64,000 nucleotides of DNA from Idiomarinaceae bacterium (GCA_002685255.1 NYWU01000003.1:175116-239115), one strand, 5' to 3'. Shown: positions 30,145-39,954, counted from the stretch's first letter. The notes: generated by a model not told the origin, from the letters alone. Made by a program: numbers and translations.

Positions 30145-33100
30145 TTATGCTTCGGTCATTGCCACAGCTTGTTCAATATCAACAGCAACGAGTCGCGATA
30201 CGCCAGCTTCTTGCATGGTTACACCGGCCAAGTGCGTTGCCATTTCCATGGCGACTTTATTATGGCTGATATAAATAAACTGAACTGTTTCTGACATTTC
30301 TTGTACCAAGCGGCAGAATCGCCCTACGTTGGCATCATCCAAAGGCGCGTCAACTTCATCGAGCAGACAAAACGGCGCTGGGTTTAGCCTAAAAATAGCA
30401 AATACTAATGATAAAGCGGTCAACGCTTTTTCTCCACCGCTGAGTAGGTGAATCGTGCTGTTCTTTTTACCTGGCGGTTGCGCCATGATAGTCACACCGG
30501 TTTCCAGTAAATCACTATCCGTTAACTCTAGTGATGCTGAACCGCCCCCGAACACTTTCGGGAACAGCTTTTGCAGGTCACCATTGACGGCATCAAAAGT
30601 TGCTTTAAAGCGCTGCCGTGTCTCGCGGTCAATTTTTTGTATAGCCGCTTCAAGTGTTTCTAACGCCGACGATAAATCATCGTATTGCTCATCGAGATAA
30701 TCTTTACGTTGTTTTTGCGTTTCTGCTTCTTCAATCGCCGCTAAATTAATAGCGCCCAAACGACCAATTTGCTGAGTAGTACGCTCGAGTTGTTGCGAGT
30801 ACGTTTGCTCAAGTTGGCTCATACTTGATCCCGCATCCACCGCTTCGTGCAATTTAGGTAGCACTTCCTTGAGTGTTTTTTGGGTTTGTGAGAGCTGTTC
30901 AAGCACGCCTTGCGTGCGCTCATCCAGTTTGGCGTGCTCAATATCAATACCTTGCAACGCTTGCTGTGTACGATCAATTTTAAGTTGTAGTTGCGATCGG
31001 CCTTGGCTGAGCTCGTGAATATCCTGCTCTATTTGTGCCAGCTCATCTCGCGCTTGTTGCAACGTTTCACTGCGTTCTTCGCGCTGTGCTAACAAGTCTT
31101 CGAGTTGCGCCTGCTGTGGCTCTTTGCTTTCAGTTTTCTGTTCAGCGAGTTCTCTCAGCTCGAGCTCGATCGCCTGCAGACGTTGGCTTTGCCGCTCGGA
31201 CATTCGTTGTAGTTGAGCATGTTGTTCTTGGGCACTCGTCAATTGTAAGCGGTGCTGGTCGAGTTGCGTACGAACACTTTGTGCTTGTTGCTCACACTCG
31301 CGCTGGTGTTGTTCGACACTTGCTCGTTGAGATTGGTTGAGTTCAGTCTGTAATTGTTCAAGCTGCAACTCCAATTCGTCCGCGGTGGACTCACACAATG
31401 CCGCCTGCTGCTCGGCACTCTCTAGTTTAGATTGAATCTGCGCCTCTTTATCGCCGAGTTGTAACAAGGTGCTCTCAAAACGCTGATACTGCTGTTCCGC
31501 ATTTTCTAACTGCTGCTGCGCGCGCACCCAAGCCTCGCGCAGTGTATTGTGAGTTTGCTCTACCTGCTGCTTGGCACTTTTAGCTTCATCTAATTGCTGC
31601 GCAAAACGATCGTACGTCTCAACCATTTCGCTTATTTGAGCCTCAATTACCTGCTGATTTTGCTCTAATTGCGCTAGCTCTGCTTGTTTGTGTAACAACC
31701 CCTGTTTGTTTTGCTCGCCTGCACGGTGTACTAATCCGGGCAGAACAATATCTCCCGCTTTTGTCAGTGCCGCGATGGCCTGCGGACATTGGCATAACAA
31801 GCGTTGTCCATCGTTGACTGTATCAGCGACTAAACAACGTTGAACCAACGGCCAGTCACGCACTGAGCCTGACACCACATCAACCAATCCCGTCACGCCG
31901 TGGGGAAACGTTATAGCCGGTTCAGGGCGTGATAGCATAGCCCCCTTTGGGAGCGAATCGAGCAATGCGTTATCTTCGCTCCAATAACTATTGAGCCACG
32001 GTGACAACCAGGCCTCCACCGCATCTCGCCACGCCGGTTCAACATCGAGTATTTCCGGTAAGCTGCGCAGCTGATTATCCTTCGCCCATTGCCGCACGTG
32101 CGCATTGACGCTACCGTCCTCGCCTGCAAGCCATTCACGCAACAGCTCAGCCCGTGTTTGTTGACTGTGTTGTTCGCGTTGCAGGCCTTGCAATTGCGCT
32201 TGGCACGTTTGCAGTTCGCGTTGTACGGCTTCATAAGATTCGGTCGCGTTCGTTAATTCGGACTCGCTACGATCCAGTTGTGCCCGAGTATCGGTTAATT
32301 TCTCTTGCTGCTGCGCGATACCAATAGCTTGTGTTTGTTGATGCACTTGCACGCGCTGCTCAGCAAGTTCGGCTAGTGTTTCACGACTGTGGCTAATGGT
32401 GTGTTCAGCTTGTTGTAACGCTAATTCGTTGCGTTGCTTTTGCTGTTCTACCTCTCGTAACCACCGTCGAGTTTGCTCTTCATCTTGTTCAATACGTTGT
32501 AGTTGCTCACGAGCTTCGTCGTGCCGCGTTGTAGCCATTTCCAATTGCGCTTCAAGTTGCTCTAAGCCAGGCTCAAGCTCAGCGATTTTCTGCGTCAAGC
32601 GCTGAGCACTTTGATTGTCCTCAGCATCATGTTCAGTCAACTGTTCACGTTCTTGGTTTAGCTGCGCAACGCGTGCTTCCCGTTGTTGTTCGAGTTGGCG
32701 TTGGTGCTGCATTGCCTGCTCAATGCGCACAATCTGATGATTACACTCATATACCGCCTGTTGCGCTTGTTCGACGCGCTGTTTGAGCTCTTCGGCTTGT
32801 TCTCGCAGCGAGATCACACCTTTTTCATCGCCTGTTTGTTCAGTTTGCCAACGATCAAGTTCTAGTCGATAGTGATTACGTTGTTCACGGAGCTGGTCTT
32901 GTTTCTCATTTAATTGCCACCAGCGACTACTTAATAATAATGCTCTTAAGTCACGTTCTTGTGCTTTCAGCTCTTTATAACGCTGTGCAGCCGCAGCTTG
33001 GCGCTGTAGTTTTTGCAGTTGTTGGCCAAGCTCTTCTCGTACATCACTGATTCGCTCTAGATTTTCTCGGGTATGCAGTATGCGGTTTTCGGTCTCTTTA

Positions 33101-33630
33101 CGACGTTCTTTGTATTTTGAAATACCGGCGGCTTCTTCAATAAAAACACGGAGTTCCTGCGGCTTAGACTCGATAAGACGGGATATCATGCCTTGCTCAA
33201 TGATCGCGTAACTGCGTGGGCCTAAGCCTGTGCCAAGAAATAAATCAGTGATATCTCGTCGCCGACACTTGCTGTTGTTCAGGAAGTAGTTTGACTGACC
33301 ATCTCGACTCACTTGTCGTTTTACTGAGATTTCATTATAGGAAGCGAACTCGCCTTGAATACGGCCACTGGTATTATCAAAAACCAATTCCACACTCGCT
33401 TGGGATACGGGTTTGCGCGCATTAGATCCGTTAAAGATCACATCAGTCATGGCGTCGCCACGCAGGTTCTTGGCTGAGCTTTCACCCAGTACCCAACGCA
33501 CCGCATCAATTACGTTCGACTTGCCGCAGCCATTCGGGCCAACGACACACGTCATTTGATCGGGAAAAGGCACTTTGGTGGCATCGACGAACGATTTAAA
33601 ACCAGCCAATTTTATATGTTTCAGGCGCAT
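30145..33630 (-). CDS. smc: Chromosome segregation protein SMC
   Basis: 1161 residues. ABC-type head split by two long coiled coils and a hinge. Walker A GPNGCGKSNVID near residue 32, R-loop after FNGSNARK, the hinge around residues 500-640 (GVTGLVDVVSGSV), the ABC signature LLSGGEKALTALSLVF and Walker B FCLLDEVDAPLDDAN at the C-terminus. The coiled coils are unusually rich in Gln. It condenses and segregates the nucleoid; its presence suggests a non-MukBEF lineage. First gene of the smc-zipA-ligA unit, divergent from cysZ; ScpA/ScpB are not in the window. Confidence 0.97.
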   Translation of the reverse strand: MRLKHIKLAGFKSFVDATKVPFPDQMTCVVGPNGCGKSNVIDAVRWVLGESSAKNLRGDAMTDVIFNGSNARKPVSQASVELVFDNTSGRIQGEFASYNEISVKRQVSRDGQSNYFLNNSKCRRRDITDLFLGTGLGPRSYAIIEQGMISRLIESKPQELRVFIEEAAGISKYKERRKETENRILHTRENLERISDVREELGQQLQKLQRQAAAAQRYKELKAQERDLRALLLSSRWWQLNEKQDQLREQRNHYRLELDRWQTEQTGDEKGVISLREQAEELKQRVEQAQQAVYECNHQIVRIEQAMQHQRQLEQQREARVAQLNQEREQLTEHDAEDNQSAQRLTQKIAELEPGLEQLEAQLEMATTRHDEAREQLQRIEQDEEQTRRWLREVEQQKQRNELALQQAEHTISHSRETLAELAEQRVQVHQQTQAIGIAQQQEKLTDTRAQLDRSESELTNATESYEAVQRELQTCQAQLQGLQREQHSQQTRAELLREWLAGEDGSVNAHVRQWAKDNQLRSLPEILDVEPAWRDAVEAWLSPWLNSYWSEDNALLDSLPKGAMLSRPEPAITFPHGVTGLVDVVSGSVRDWPLVQRCLVADTVNDGQRLLCQCPQAIAALTKAGDIVLPGLVHRAGEQNKQGLLHKQAELAQLEQNQQVIEAQISEMVETYDRFAQQLDEAKSAKQQVEQTHNTLREAWVRAQQQLENAEQQYQRFESTLLQLGDKEAQIQSKLESAEQQAALCESTADELELQLEQLQTELNQSQRASVEQHQRECEQQAQSVRTQLDQHRLQLTSAQEQHAQLQRMSERQSQRLQAIELELRELAEQKTESKEPQQAQLEDLLAQREERSETLQQARDELAQIEQDIHELSQGRSQLQLKIDRTQQALQGIDIEHAKLDERTQGVLEQLSQTQKTLKEVLPKLHEAVDAGSSMSQLEQTYSQQLERTTQQIGRLGAINLAAIEEAETQKQRKDYLDEQYDDLSSALETLEAAIQKIDRETRQRFKATFDAVNGDLQKLFPKVFGGGSASLELTDSDLLETGVTIMAQPPGKKNSTIHLLSGGEKALTALSLVFAIFRLNPAPFCLLDEVDAPLDDANVGRFCRLVQEMSETVQFIYISHNKVAMEMATHLAGVTMQEAGVSRLVAVDIEQAVAMTEA

Positions 33631-33782
33631 TTTATTGTCGTTATATCCATCGCGCGAGTTCGTTTAAGCGTGAGCTAGAAACTCTAGCAGATTCATTTGA
33701 GTTTTGTAACAATTTAGCCACTGCAAAGCAGGCGTTTTAGCATTATCCTAATACTATACATCAACTCAACAAAGGTTACTCA

Positions 33783-34535
33783 ATGCAAAAAGCAGTGTTT
33801 AGCGATTCGGGCTTCGCCTATTTGCTTCGAGGATTTCAGTTAATGACTACTAAAGGCCTTAAACGCTTCGTGGTAGGTCCGATCTTAATTAACTTTATAC
33901 TATTTGCCGCAGCGTTTAGTTGGCTCATGAGTCGCACCAGTGGTTGGATTGACCAGTTAATGGGATGGTTGCCGAGTTACTTCCAATGGTTAGAGTATCT
34001 TATTTGGCCATTGACTGTACTTTTTATACTGGGCTTATTTGCGTTTATTTTTACTGCGATCACCAATATCATCGCAGCGCCTTTTAATGGCCTACTCGCC
34101 GAAAAGGTTGAGCAATACGAGTCAGGTCAGCCCTTGGGCGACGATGGCGTGCTGGGATTAATTAAGGATATCCCGCGCACGGTTGGGCGTGAGTTCCAAA
34201 AACTTGCGTATTACTTACCCCGTGCCATTGGGTTCTTCTTACTGTCGCTGTTTGTACCGGTCATCGGTCAGATCATATGGTTTTTATGGGTATGCTGGAT
34301 GCTTGCGATTCAGTATATGGATTACGCGTTCGATAATCATAAACTCGACTTCGGCCGTATGCGCTTTGAATTGCGCGCTCAAAAGTTCCGCTCACTGAGT
34401 TTTGGCATGGCGATCACAATTATCACTATGTTGCCGTTTATCAATTTGATTATTATGCCCGTCGCAATTGCTGGGGCGACTTCAATGTGGGTCGATCACT
34501 ACCGTTCTAAAGCATTAAACGCAGACATTTTATAG
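33783..34535 (+). CDS. cysZ: Sulfate transporter CysZ
   Basis: 250 residues, E. coli CysZ size. High-affinity, proton-coupled sulfate uptake protein feeding cysteine synthesis. Hydrophobic segments near residues 30-50, 70-100, 145-180 and 205-230, with the family features SGFAYLLRGFQLMTTKGLKRF at the N-terminus, NIIAAPFNGLLAEKVE in the centre and QYMDYAFDNHKLDF towards the end. Start preceded by AAAGG at about 8 bases. Divergent from smc. A CysB gene, the usual regulator of sulfate uptake, is 7 kb downstream. Confidence 0.93.
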   Translation: MQKAVFSDSGFAYLLRGFQLMTTKGLKRFVVGPILINFILFAAAFSWLMSRTSGWIDQLMGWLPSYFQWLEYLIWPLTVLFILGLFAFIFTAITNIIAAPFNGLLAEKVEQYESGQPLGDDGVLGLIKDIPRTVGREFQKLAYYLPRAIGFFLLSLFVPVIGQIIWFLWVCWMLAIQYMDYAFDNHKLDFGRMRFELRAQKFRSLSFGMAITIITMLPFINLIIMPVAIAGATSMWVDHYRSKALNADIL

Positions 34536-34561
34536 CACTGTTAGCGTCTGTTTAACGCACC

Positions 34562-34602
34562 GCGGCTTCGTCAAAATAATTTACGAATTATTTCGGAGCC
34601 GC
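34562..34602 (+). promoter_or_regulatory. Hairpin that buries the ribosome binding site of the downstream small gene
   Basis: Left arm GCGGCTTCG, a three-base bulge, then AAATAATT; loop TACG; right arm AATTATTT, CGGAGCCGC. That is 17 pairs with one G-U pair. The right arm contains the only SD-like sequence (GGAG at 34595-34598), nine bases before the ATG at 34608. It starts 27 bases after the cysZ stop. With no U tract it does not look like an ordinary terminator. Confidence 0.5.
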
Positions 34603-34607
34603 AACTT

Positions 34608-34961
34608 ATGACAAGCAACGCACTTTATACTTATCTCTATTTGCCAACGAGCAATATCATTTTGATTAACAGCCCGGCTGAGAGCTCATCGAAACGCCGC
34701 AATCGCGCTAAATTGGCTGATGCTGCGCAGTGGCTCAAGCAATTTTCGCCTATCGATCAGCAACGCTTTGCCTCAGCGGTCAAACTATTAAAACATAGCC
34801 AGAGCCACGATATGCTGTGCGTACGCTTACAATTGAACAGCCTACAACATGTGCTGATGGCAGTGCGTCTTCAGCGACAGCAATGGATCTGCGGTCAAGT
34901 CACAGTCAATCATCCGCAGGCGCCTCGTCATCAGCCTCTTTATGAAGCGTCGTTGCACTAA
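34608..34961 (+). CDS. Small protein of unknown function
   Basis: 117 residues, soluble, no signal peptide or membrane helix, basic, with a central predicted-helical stretch (SSKRRNRAKLADAAQWLKQF) and a C-terminal strand pattern (VLMAVRLQRQQWICGQVTV). I do not recognise a family. Evidence for reality: a properly spaced GGAG site, an ATG start and a separate leader hairpin. Against: small size and a 56-base convergent overlap with the 3' end of rmuC. The overlapping part of RmuC is its acidic variable tail, so both can be real. Confidence 0.5.
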   Translation: MTSNALYTYLYLPTSNIILINSPAESSSKRRNRAKLADAAQWLKQFSPIDQQRFASAVKLLKHSQSHDMLCVRLQLNSLQHVLMAVRLQRQQWICGQVTVNHPQAPRHQPLYEASLH

Positions 34962-36213
34962 GCTGCTTACTGGTTTGCACCCCCATCGTGCGAAACTTTT
35001 CAACCCGAGTGAGTAGGTTGCCACGCCCTTGACTGAGCTTTTTCATCGCATCTTGGTAGCGTTGTTCAAGGGTTTGAATGCCTGCTCCTATCTTGTCTAA
35101 ATCCTCAACAAAGCCGACAAATTTATCGTACAGCTTACCGGCCTCGGTCGCGATATGCTGAGCGTTTTGGTTTTGGTGTTCATACTGCCAAATGTTGTGG
35201 ATAGTGCGTAAAGCAACGAGTAAGTTGGTCGGACTCACCAACATAATTTGCTCATCAAGCGCCAGCTTAATTAATTCCGGATCTTTGTCCACGGCGAGCA
35301 AAAATGCGGGTTCAATCGGCACGAACAACAATACATAATCAAGTGTTTTGATACCCTGTAACTGCTGATAATTCTTTTTGCCTAATTGCTTAATGTGTTG
35401 CTTAAGCGACTGTACATGCTCATTGAGTGCTTGTTTGCGGACCGCCTCATCATCGCTATTAAAGTAGCGCTCATAGGCTGATAAGCTAACTTTTGAGTCA
35501 ATCACAACATCGCGTTCGTTAGGTAGATGCACAATCACATCGGGACGTAACCGCTTGCCATCATCATCCGCAAATGACGATTGAGTATCGTATTCATGCC
35601 CCTCTCGCAAACCAGACTGTTGCAAGATACGCTCAAGCACTACCTCACCCCAGTTACCTTGGTGTTTGTTATCCCCTTTCAACGCACGCGTCAGTGCATC
35701 CGCCTCTTGCGCCATCTGTTGATTCAGTGTCTTCAATGACAACAGTTCACTGCGTAATGCCGCGCGTTCTTTGGTCTCATCGCTATGTTGTTGCTGTACT
35801 TGCTGCTTAAAACTTTCGAGTTGTTGTTTGAAAGGGGCGAGCGTTGCTTGCAGGCTCTGTTGGTGCTGTTGCTGCATTTGGTTCGAACGCTGTTCAAAAA
35901 TCCGGTTGGCTAAATTCTCAAACTGCTGCGACATACGTTGTTCAGCGGCTTCAAAGGCACGTAGCTTATCCTCACTTGCACGACGCTCTTGTGCAGCTGT
36001 TGCTCTGAGCGTTTGCCACTGAGATTCAGTATAATGTAGACGTTCACGCAAGTGTCCTAGTTGCTCCGTTTGCTCTTCAACTGTTTGTGACAAGGCATCA
36101 GCTCTTTTCACCTGAGTACGCCACAACACAGTAAACACGACACTGATTAACGTCGCCACAAACAAAAGCACCACCCAAATGGTGGTGCTTATAGTCATCA
36201 TGTCATTCAACAC
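34906..36213 (-). CDS. rmuC: DNA recombination protein RmuC homologue
   Basis: 435 residues. A single N-terminal membrane helix (about residues 8-28), a long Gln/Arg/Glu-rich coiled coil to about residue 175, then the RmuC nuclease-like domain (NWGEVVLERILQQSGLREG; RPDVIVHLPNERDVVIDSKV; DYVLLFVPIEPAFLLA). RmuC is reported to limit inversions at short inverted repeats in E. coli. It follows the fumarase gene by 3 bases on the same strand. The C-terminal acidic tail is antisense to the small gene at 34608-34961. Confidence 0.94.
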   Translation of the reverse strand: MLNDMMTISTTIWVVLLFVATLISVVFTVLWRTQVKRADALSQTVEEQTEQLGHLRERLHYTESQWQTLRATAAQERRASEDKLRAFEAAEQRMSQQFENLANRIFEQRSNQMQQQHQQSLQATLAPFKQQLESFKQQVQQQHSDETKERAALRSELLSLKTLNQQMAQEADALTRALKGDNKHQGNWGEVVLERILQQSGLREGHEYDTQSSFADDDGKRLRPDVIVHLPNERDVVIDSKVSLSAYERYFNSDDEAVRKQALNEHVQSLKQHIKQLGKKNYQQLQGIKTLDYVLLFVPIEPAFLLAVDKDPELIKLALDEQIMLVSPTNLLVALRTIHNIWQYEHQNQNAQHIATEAGKLYDKFVGFVEDLDKIGAGIQTLEQRYQDAMKKLSQGRGNLLTRVEKFRTMGVQTSKQLSATTLHKEADDEAPADD

Positions 36214-36216
36214 GAT

Positions 36217-37740
36217 TTATGCTCCTAGCTTTTCGTCGAGCTCTGCAATTTTAACCTTCCAAATTGCAGGACCTTGCTCATGTGCGTTTTGTCCATCACT
36301 GTCGACAGCCACTGTCACAGGCATATCCTCAACTTCAAATTCGTAGATAGCTTCCATACCTAAATCTTCAAAGCCTACAACACGCGCTTTCTTGATCGCT
36401 TTTGCCACCAAGTATGCAGCGCCACCGACAGCCATCAGGTAAACCGCCTTATGCTTGCGAATACTTTCAACCGCTTCAGGACCACGCTCCGCTTTACCGA
36501 TCATTCCAATAATACCGGCCTCTTCGAGCATCATATCGGTAAACTTATCCATTCGAGTTGATGTTGTGGGACCCGCCGGACCGACAACCTCTTCACCAAC
36601 GGGGTCAACGGGACCGACGTAATAGATAAAGCGGTTGTTAAAGTCGACAGGCAGTTCTTCGCCATTAGCAAGCATCTCTTTAATGCGCTTATGGGCTGCA
36701 TCACGTCCGGTCAAGAGTTTACCCGACAGTAATACCGTCTCGCCCATTTTCCACTCTTGGATGTCTTCTTTTGTGACCTCGTCCAAATTCACACGGCGCG
36801 CATCATCGCCCAGTTCAAAGGTCACTTGCGGCCAGTCTTCTAATTTCGGCGGTGTTAAGTCCGCAGGACCCGATCCATCAAGGGTAAAGTGAGCATGACG
36901 TGTGGCAGCACAGTTAGGAATTAATGTGACGGGTTTTGACGCTGCGTGAGTTGGCAGTGACTTAATTTTCACATCCAATACCGTCGTTACGCCGCCTAAA
37001 CCCTGTGCACCAATACCCAGCGCGTTGACACGGTTAAAAATCTCTAGGCGCAACTCTTCTTCGGCATTCTGAGGGCCCCGCTCAATGAGCTCGTGAATAT
37101 CAACGGGATCCATTAAGGATTCTTTTGCCAGCACGGCTGATTTTTCCGCAGTACCGCCGACGCCAATGCCAAGCATGCCTGGTGGACACCAACCTGCACC
37201 CAGTTTCGGTAAGGTTTCAACAACCCAGTCAGCAATCGAATCACTTGGGTTCAGCATCGCCATTTTTGATTTATTTTCTGAACCGCCCCCCTTCGCTGCA
37301 ATCATCACTTCGACTTTATCGCCTGGCACCATATCTAAGTGCACTACGGCGGGTGTGTTGTCGCCAGTGTTTTTGCGCGTGCCGGCCGGATCGGCAACGA
37401 TGGATGCGCGTAACGGATTTTCAGGATTCGTGTAAGCGCGACGCGTGCCCTCATCCACCATCTGTTGCACCGTCATATCCGTTTTATCCCACTGAACGCC
37501 CATACCCACTTTGACAAAGCAGGTCACGATCCCCGTGTCTTGGCAAATCGGACGGTGTCCTTGCGCAGACATACGCGAGTTCGTCAACACTTGCGCAATC
37601 GCGTTTTTCGCGGCCTCACTCTTCTCACGCTGATACGCTTCATCGAGCGCTTGAATAAAGTCGATAGGATGGTAGTAAGAAATGTACTGCAATGAGTCTG
37701 CAATACTGTCGATAAAATCACTTTGACGAATGATGGCCAT
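36217..37740 (-). CDS. fumA: Class I fumarate hydratase
   Basis: 507 residues, the length of iron-sulfur fumarases (FumA/FumB type). Interconverts fumarate and malate in the TCA cycle using a [4Fe-4S] cluster. The three cluster cysteines appear to lie in GHRPICQDTGIVT, LIPNCAATRHAHF and a later segment of the N-terminal domain; the C-terminal beta domain shows GPAGPTTSTRMDKFTDMML. The oxygen sensitivity and superoxide lability of the cluster are family knowledge. Upstream lies a perfect palindrome GATATTAATATC at 37764-37775. Followed after 3 bases by rmuC. Confidence 0.94.
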   Translation of the reverse strand: MAIIRQSDFIDSIADSLQYISYYHPIDFIQALDEAYQREKSEAAKNAIAQVLTNSRMSAQGHRPICQDTGIVTCFVKVGMGVQWDKTDMTVQQMVDEGTRRAYTNPENPLRASIVADPAGTRKNTGDNTPAVVHLDMVPGDKVEVMIAAKGGGSENKSKMAMLNPSDSIADWVVETLPKLGAGWCPPGMLGIGVGGTAEKSAVLAKESLMDPVDIHELIERGPQNAEEELRLEIFNRVNALGIGAQGLGGVTTVLDVKIKSLPTHAASKPVTLIPNCAATRHAHFTLDGSGPADLTPPKLEDWPQVTFELGDDARRVNLDEVTKEDIQEWKMGETVLLSGKLLTGRDAAHKRIKEMLANGEELPVDFNNRFIYYVGPVDPVGEEVVGPAGPTTSTRMDKFTDMMLEEAGIIGMIGKAERGPEAVESIRKHKAVYLMAVGGAAYLVAKAIKKARVVGFEDLGMEAIYEFEVEDMPVTVAVDSDGQNAHEQGPAIWKVKIAELDEKLGA

Positions 37741-37763
37741 TCACTGCACCTCAGCTTAGCTAT

Positions 37764-37775
37764 GATATTAATATC
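37764..37775. promoter_or_regulatory. 12-bp palindrome in the fumarase leader
   Basis: GATATTAATATC, perfectly symmetric, 24 bases before the fumarase start codon. Could be an operator or simply an A/T-rich -10 region (it contains TATTAAT on both strands). No regulator assigned. Confidence 0.3.
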
Positions 37776-37867
37776 GCCGCAAACAGGCATGTAGCGCGGC
37801 AGAATTGTGCTGCTCATAATAGCGTTTTCAAATCCTGATGACTAGAGACGATTGGCTGAATGGCTAT

Positions 37868-37875
37868 GGTATACT
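37868..37875 (+). promoter_or_regulatory. Extended -10 promoter candidate for pabB
   Basis: TGGTATACT region: TGn immediately before TATACT, 47 bases ahead of the pabB GTG start. No convincing -35 element at 17 bases. Confidence 0.4.
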
Positions 37876-37922
37876 GCGACCAACACACGTATGAGCCGTA
37901 AACTTTTGGGGTAGACGACACC

Positions 37923-39350
37923 GTGCAACTGACACTTCGCGAACTAACCGAACACGGGATTCCAGCTAAATCTACGAGCGTCCAGGCTTGGGATCTATGG
38001 GTTCAACAACGCTTCGCTACTATTGAAGCGCATCATTACAGTCTTTGGTTGGACTCGGCAGCCTTCGAACATCCCAATAGCCGTTATCATATTTTATTAA
38101 AGCAACCTGAGTACGTTTTATCAGCCCGAGGCCAAACAACCACGTTGAATCGAGTCAATGACGCGACAACGTTACAGATCAGGAGCTCAGCGACCTCATT
38201 TATCGACGCTGCAAGCGACGTTCATCAGCAGTTAAGCGAGCAATTACACATCGATGGGGATACCCAAACGCTACCGTTTTGTGGTGGCCTTGCCGGTTTA
38301 ATGGGTTACGACTTAGGGCGTCAGTTAGAGCGACTACCGGAGTTAAATACCGCTGAGTACGCGACTGACGACGCGATATTTGGTGTCTACGTTAATGCAC
38401 TGATCATTGATAAACAGCAAAGGCGCGTCTTTTTACTCGCCCCGACAACCGAGTTTGCCGAACAACGGACAGAATGGTTGGCTGAAGCAACGCATACGCC
38501 CCCACCGTTCAAACTCACCGAAAGTTGGCAGAGTAATATGTCTGCCGAGAATTATCTCGCGCGATTTGACGCAGTGAAAGCGTATTTAGCGGCGGGAGAC
38601 TGCTATCAAATTAATCTCGCCCAACGGTTCAGTGCTCGCTATCAAGGCTCTGAGTGGTTGGCATATCTAAGGTTACGAGAGAGTAATCGAGCACCGTTCA
38701 GCGCATTTATGCGTTTACCGTCAAGCGCCATCCTGAGTGTATCGCCTGAACGGTTTATTTCGGTCTCTGCGCAAGGGCAAGTCGAGACCAAACCCATCAA
38801 AGGTACACGACCACGCAGCGCATCAGCACAACAAGATGAAGCTAATCGCACTGCGCTTATCAATGCTGAGAAAGATCGAGCAGAAAATCTGATGATTGTT
38901 GATTTATTGCGGAATGACTTGAGTAAGCACTGTCTGCCCAACTCCGTTAAGGTACCCAAGTTATTTGCCATCGAGAGCTTTCCAGCGGTGCATCACTTAG
39001 TTTCTACGATTGTGGGCCAATTAAAACCGCACAGTGATACCTTTTTATTGTGGGGCGGCGCTTTCCCAGGCGGCTCAATTACCGGGGCACCTAAAGTGCG
39101 AGCAATGGAGATCATTGAGGAGCTTGAGCCCAACCGCCGTAACGCCTATTGCGGTTCTATGGGATATGTCTGTATTACTGGTAACAGTGATAGTAGCATT
39201 ACTATACGCACTTTGATTGCCGAACGCGGCGCGCTGCACTGTTGGGCGGGCGGCGGTTTAGTTTATGATTCCGATGGACGCGAAGAGTATCAAGAAACCT
39301 TTGATAAGGTCGCGCGTATTTTACCGGTGTTGGAGTCGTCTGATGATTAA
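37923..39350 (+). CDS. pabB: Aminodeoxychorismate synthase component I
   Basis: 475 residues from a GTG start. Chorismate-binding enzyme that makes 4-amino-4-deoxychorismate for folate synthesis with ammonia from PabA. The C-terminal half carries the anthranilate-synthase-like catalytic domain: AGDCYQINLAQRF, the lysine-containing PIKGTRPR characteristic of PabB (nucleophilic Lys), ENLMIVDLLRNDLSK and FPGGSITGAPKVRAMEIIEELEP region motifs. Overlaps the nudL start by 8 bases. The pabB-nudL-sdaA order is that of E. coli. Confidence 0.95.
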   Translation: MQLTLRELTEHGIPAKSTSVQAWDLWVQQRFATIEAHHYSLWLDSAAFEHPNSRYHILLKQPEYVLSARGQTTTLNRVNDATTLQIRSSATSFIDAASDVHQQLSEQLHIDGDTQTLPFCGGLAGLMGYDLGRQLERLPELNTAEYATDDAIFGVYVNALIIDKQQRRVFLLAPTTEFAEQRTEWLAEATHTPPPFKLTESWQSNMSAENYLARFDAVKAYLAAGDCYQINLAQRFSARYQGSEWLAYLRLRESNRAPFSAFMRLPSSAILSVSPERFISVSAQGQVETKPIKGTRPRSASAQQDEANRTALINAEKDRAENLMIVDLLRNDLSKHCLPNSVKVPKLFAIESFPAVHHLVSTIVGQLKPHSDTFLLWGGAFPGGSITGAPKVRAMEIIEELEPNRRNAYCGSMGYVCITGNSDSSITIRTLIAERGALHCWAGGGLVYDSDGREEYQETFDKVARILPVLESSDD

Positions 39351-39954
39351 AACCCGTAACGAATTTTTACGACGCTTTAACTTACAACCATCGCCCAACA
39401 TTGAGCGCCGTGTGGATAACGTACTGAAACAAAAGCTGCGCCCTGCCGCTGTGATGATTTTGCTCGTTGAACGCCCGCACGGTTTATCGCTATTACTCAC
39501 CCAACGCGCCAAGACCCTACGTAAACATGCGGGACAAATCAGTTTCCCAGGAGGACGCTTCGATTCATCCGACCGTCATTTATTGGAAACAGCGTTACGT
39601 GAGACTGAAGAAGAAATCGGTTTGAGTCGAAATGATATTGAGGTGATAGGTCGGCTACAGGACTACCCCGTATTAAGCTATTACAATATTCGACCTTTTA
39701 TCGGCTTTGCTCGCATTCAACATGAGCTCAGTCGTCAACCCAGTGAAGTCGCCGAAATATTTGAGGTGCCCTTAGCCGATGTCCTCGATCCCTATAATCA
39801 TTACGCCTATCGCATTCGTAAGTTTATCTACGACCGTGTCTACTTTATTCCATGGCAGCATCGCAATATTTGGGGCGCCACAGCCGGTATTTTGCGTGAA
39901 CTTGCTGAACATTTGCAGCCCGAACTTAAACAACAGGTAAGTCCACTCAATTAG
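39343..39954 (+). CDS. nudL: CoA pyrophosphatase, Nudix family
   Basis: 203 residues from ATG at 39343, which overlaps the end of pabB by 8 bases (translational coupling); an in-frame upstream ATG at 39265 lies well inside pabB and was rejected. The Nudix box is complete: GGRFDSSDRHLLETALRETE followed by EEIGL, with the preceding family signature AGQISFPGG and LLTQRAKTLRKH. It would hydrolyse CoA to 4'-phosphopantetheine and 3',5'-ADP. E. coli NudL (YeaB) also follows pabB. Confidence 0.93.
   Translation: MIKTRNEFLRRFNLQPSPNIERRVDNVLKQKLRPAAVMILLVERPHGLSLLLTQRAKTLRKHAGQISFPGGRFDSSDRHLLETALRETEEEIGLSRNDIEVIGRLQDYPVLSYYNIRPFIGFARIQHELSRQPSEVAEIFEVPLADVLDPYNHYAYRIRKFIYDRVYFIPWQHRNIWGATAGILRELAEHLQPELKQQVSPLN

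Noticed and set aside
31035-33060. Repetitive Gln-rich codons (CAG/CAA tracts) within smc, considered as a repeat or insertion
   Set aside because: They follow the coiled-coil heptads of SMC with no exact repeat unit; ordinary low complexity.
39265-39342. Upstream in-frame extension of nudL
   Set aside because: It would lie entirely inside pabB and lacks a ribosome site; the ATG at 39343 gives the normal N-terminus.
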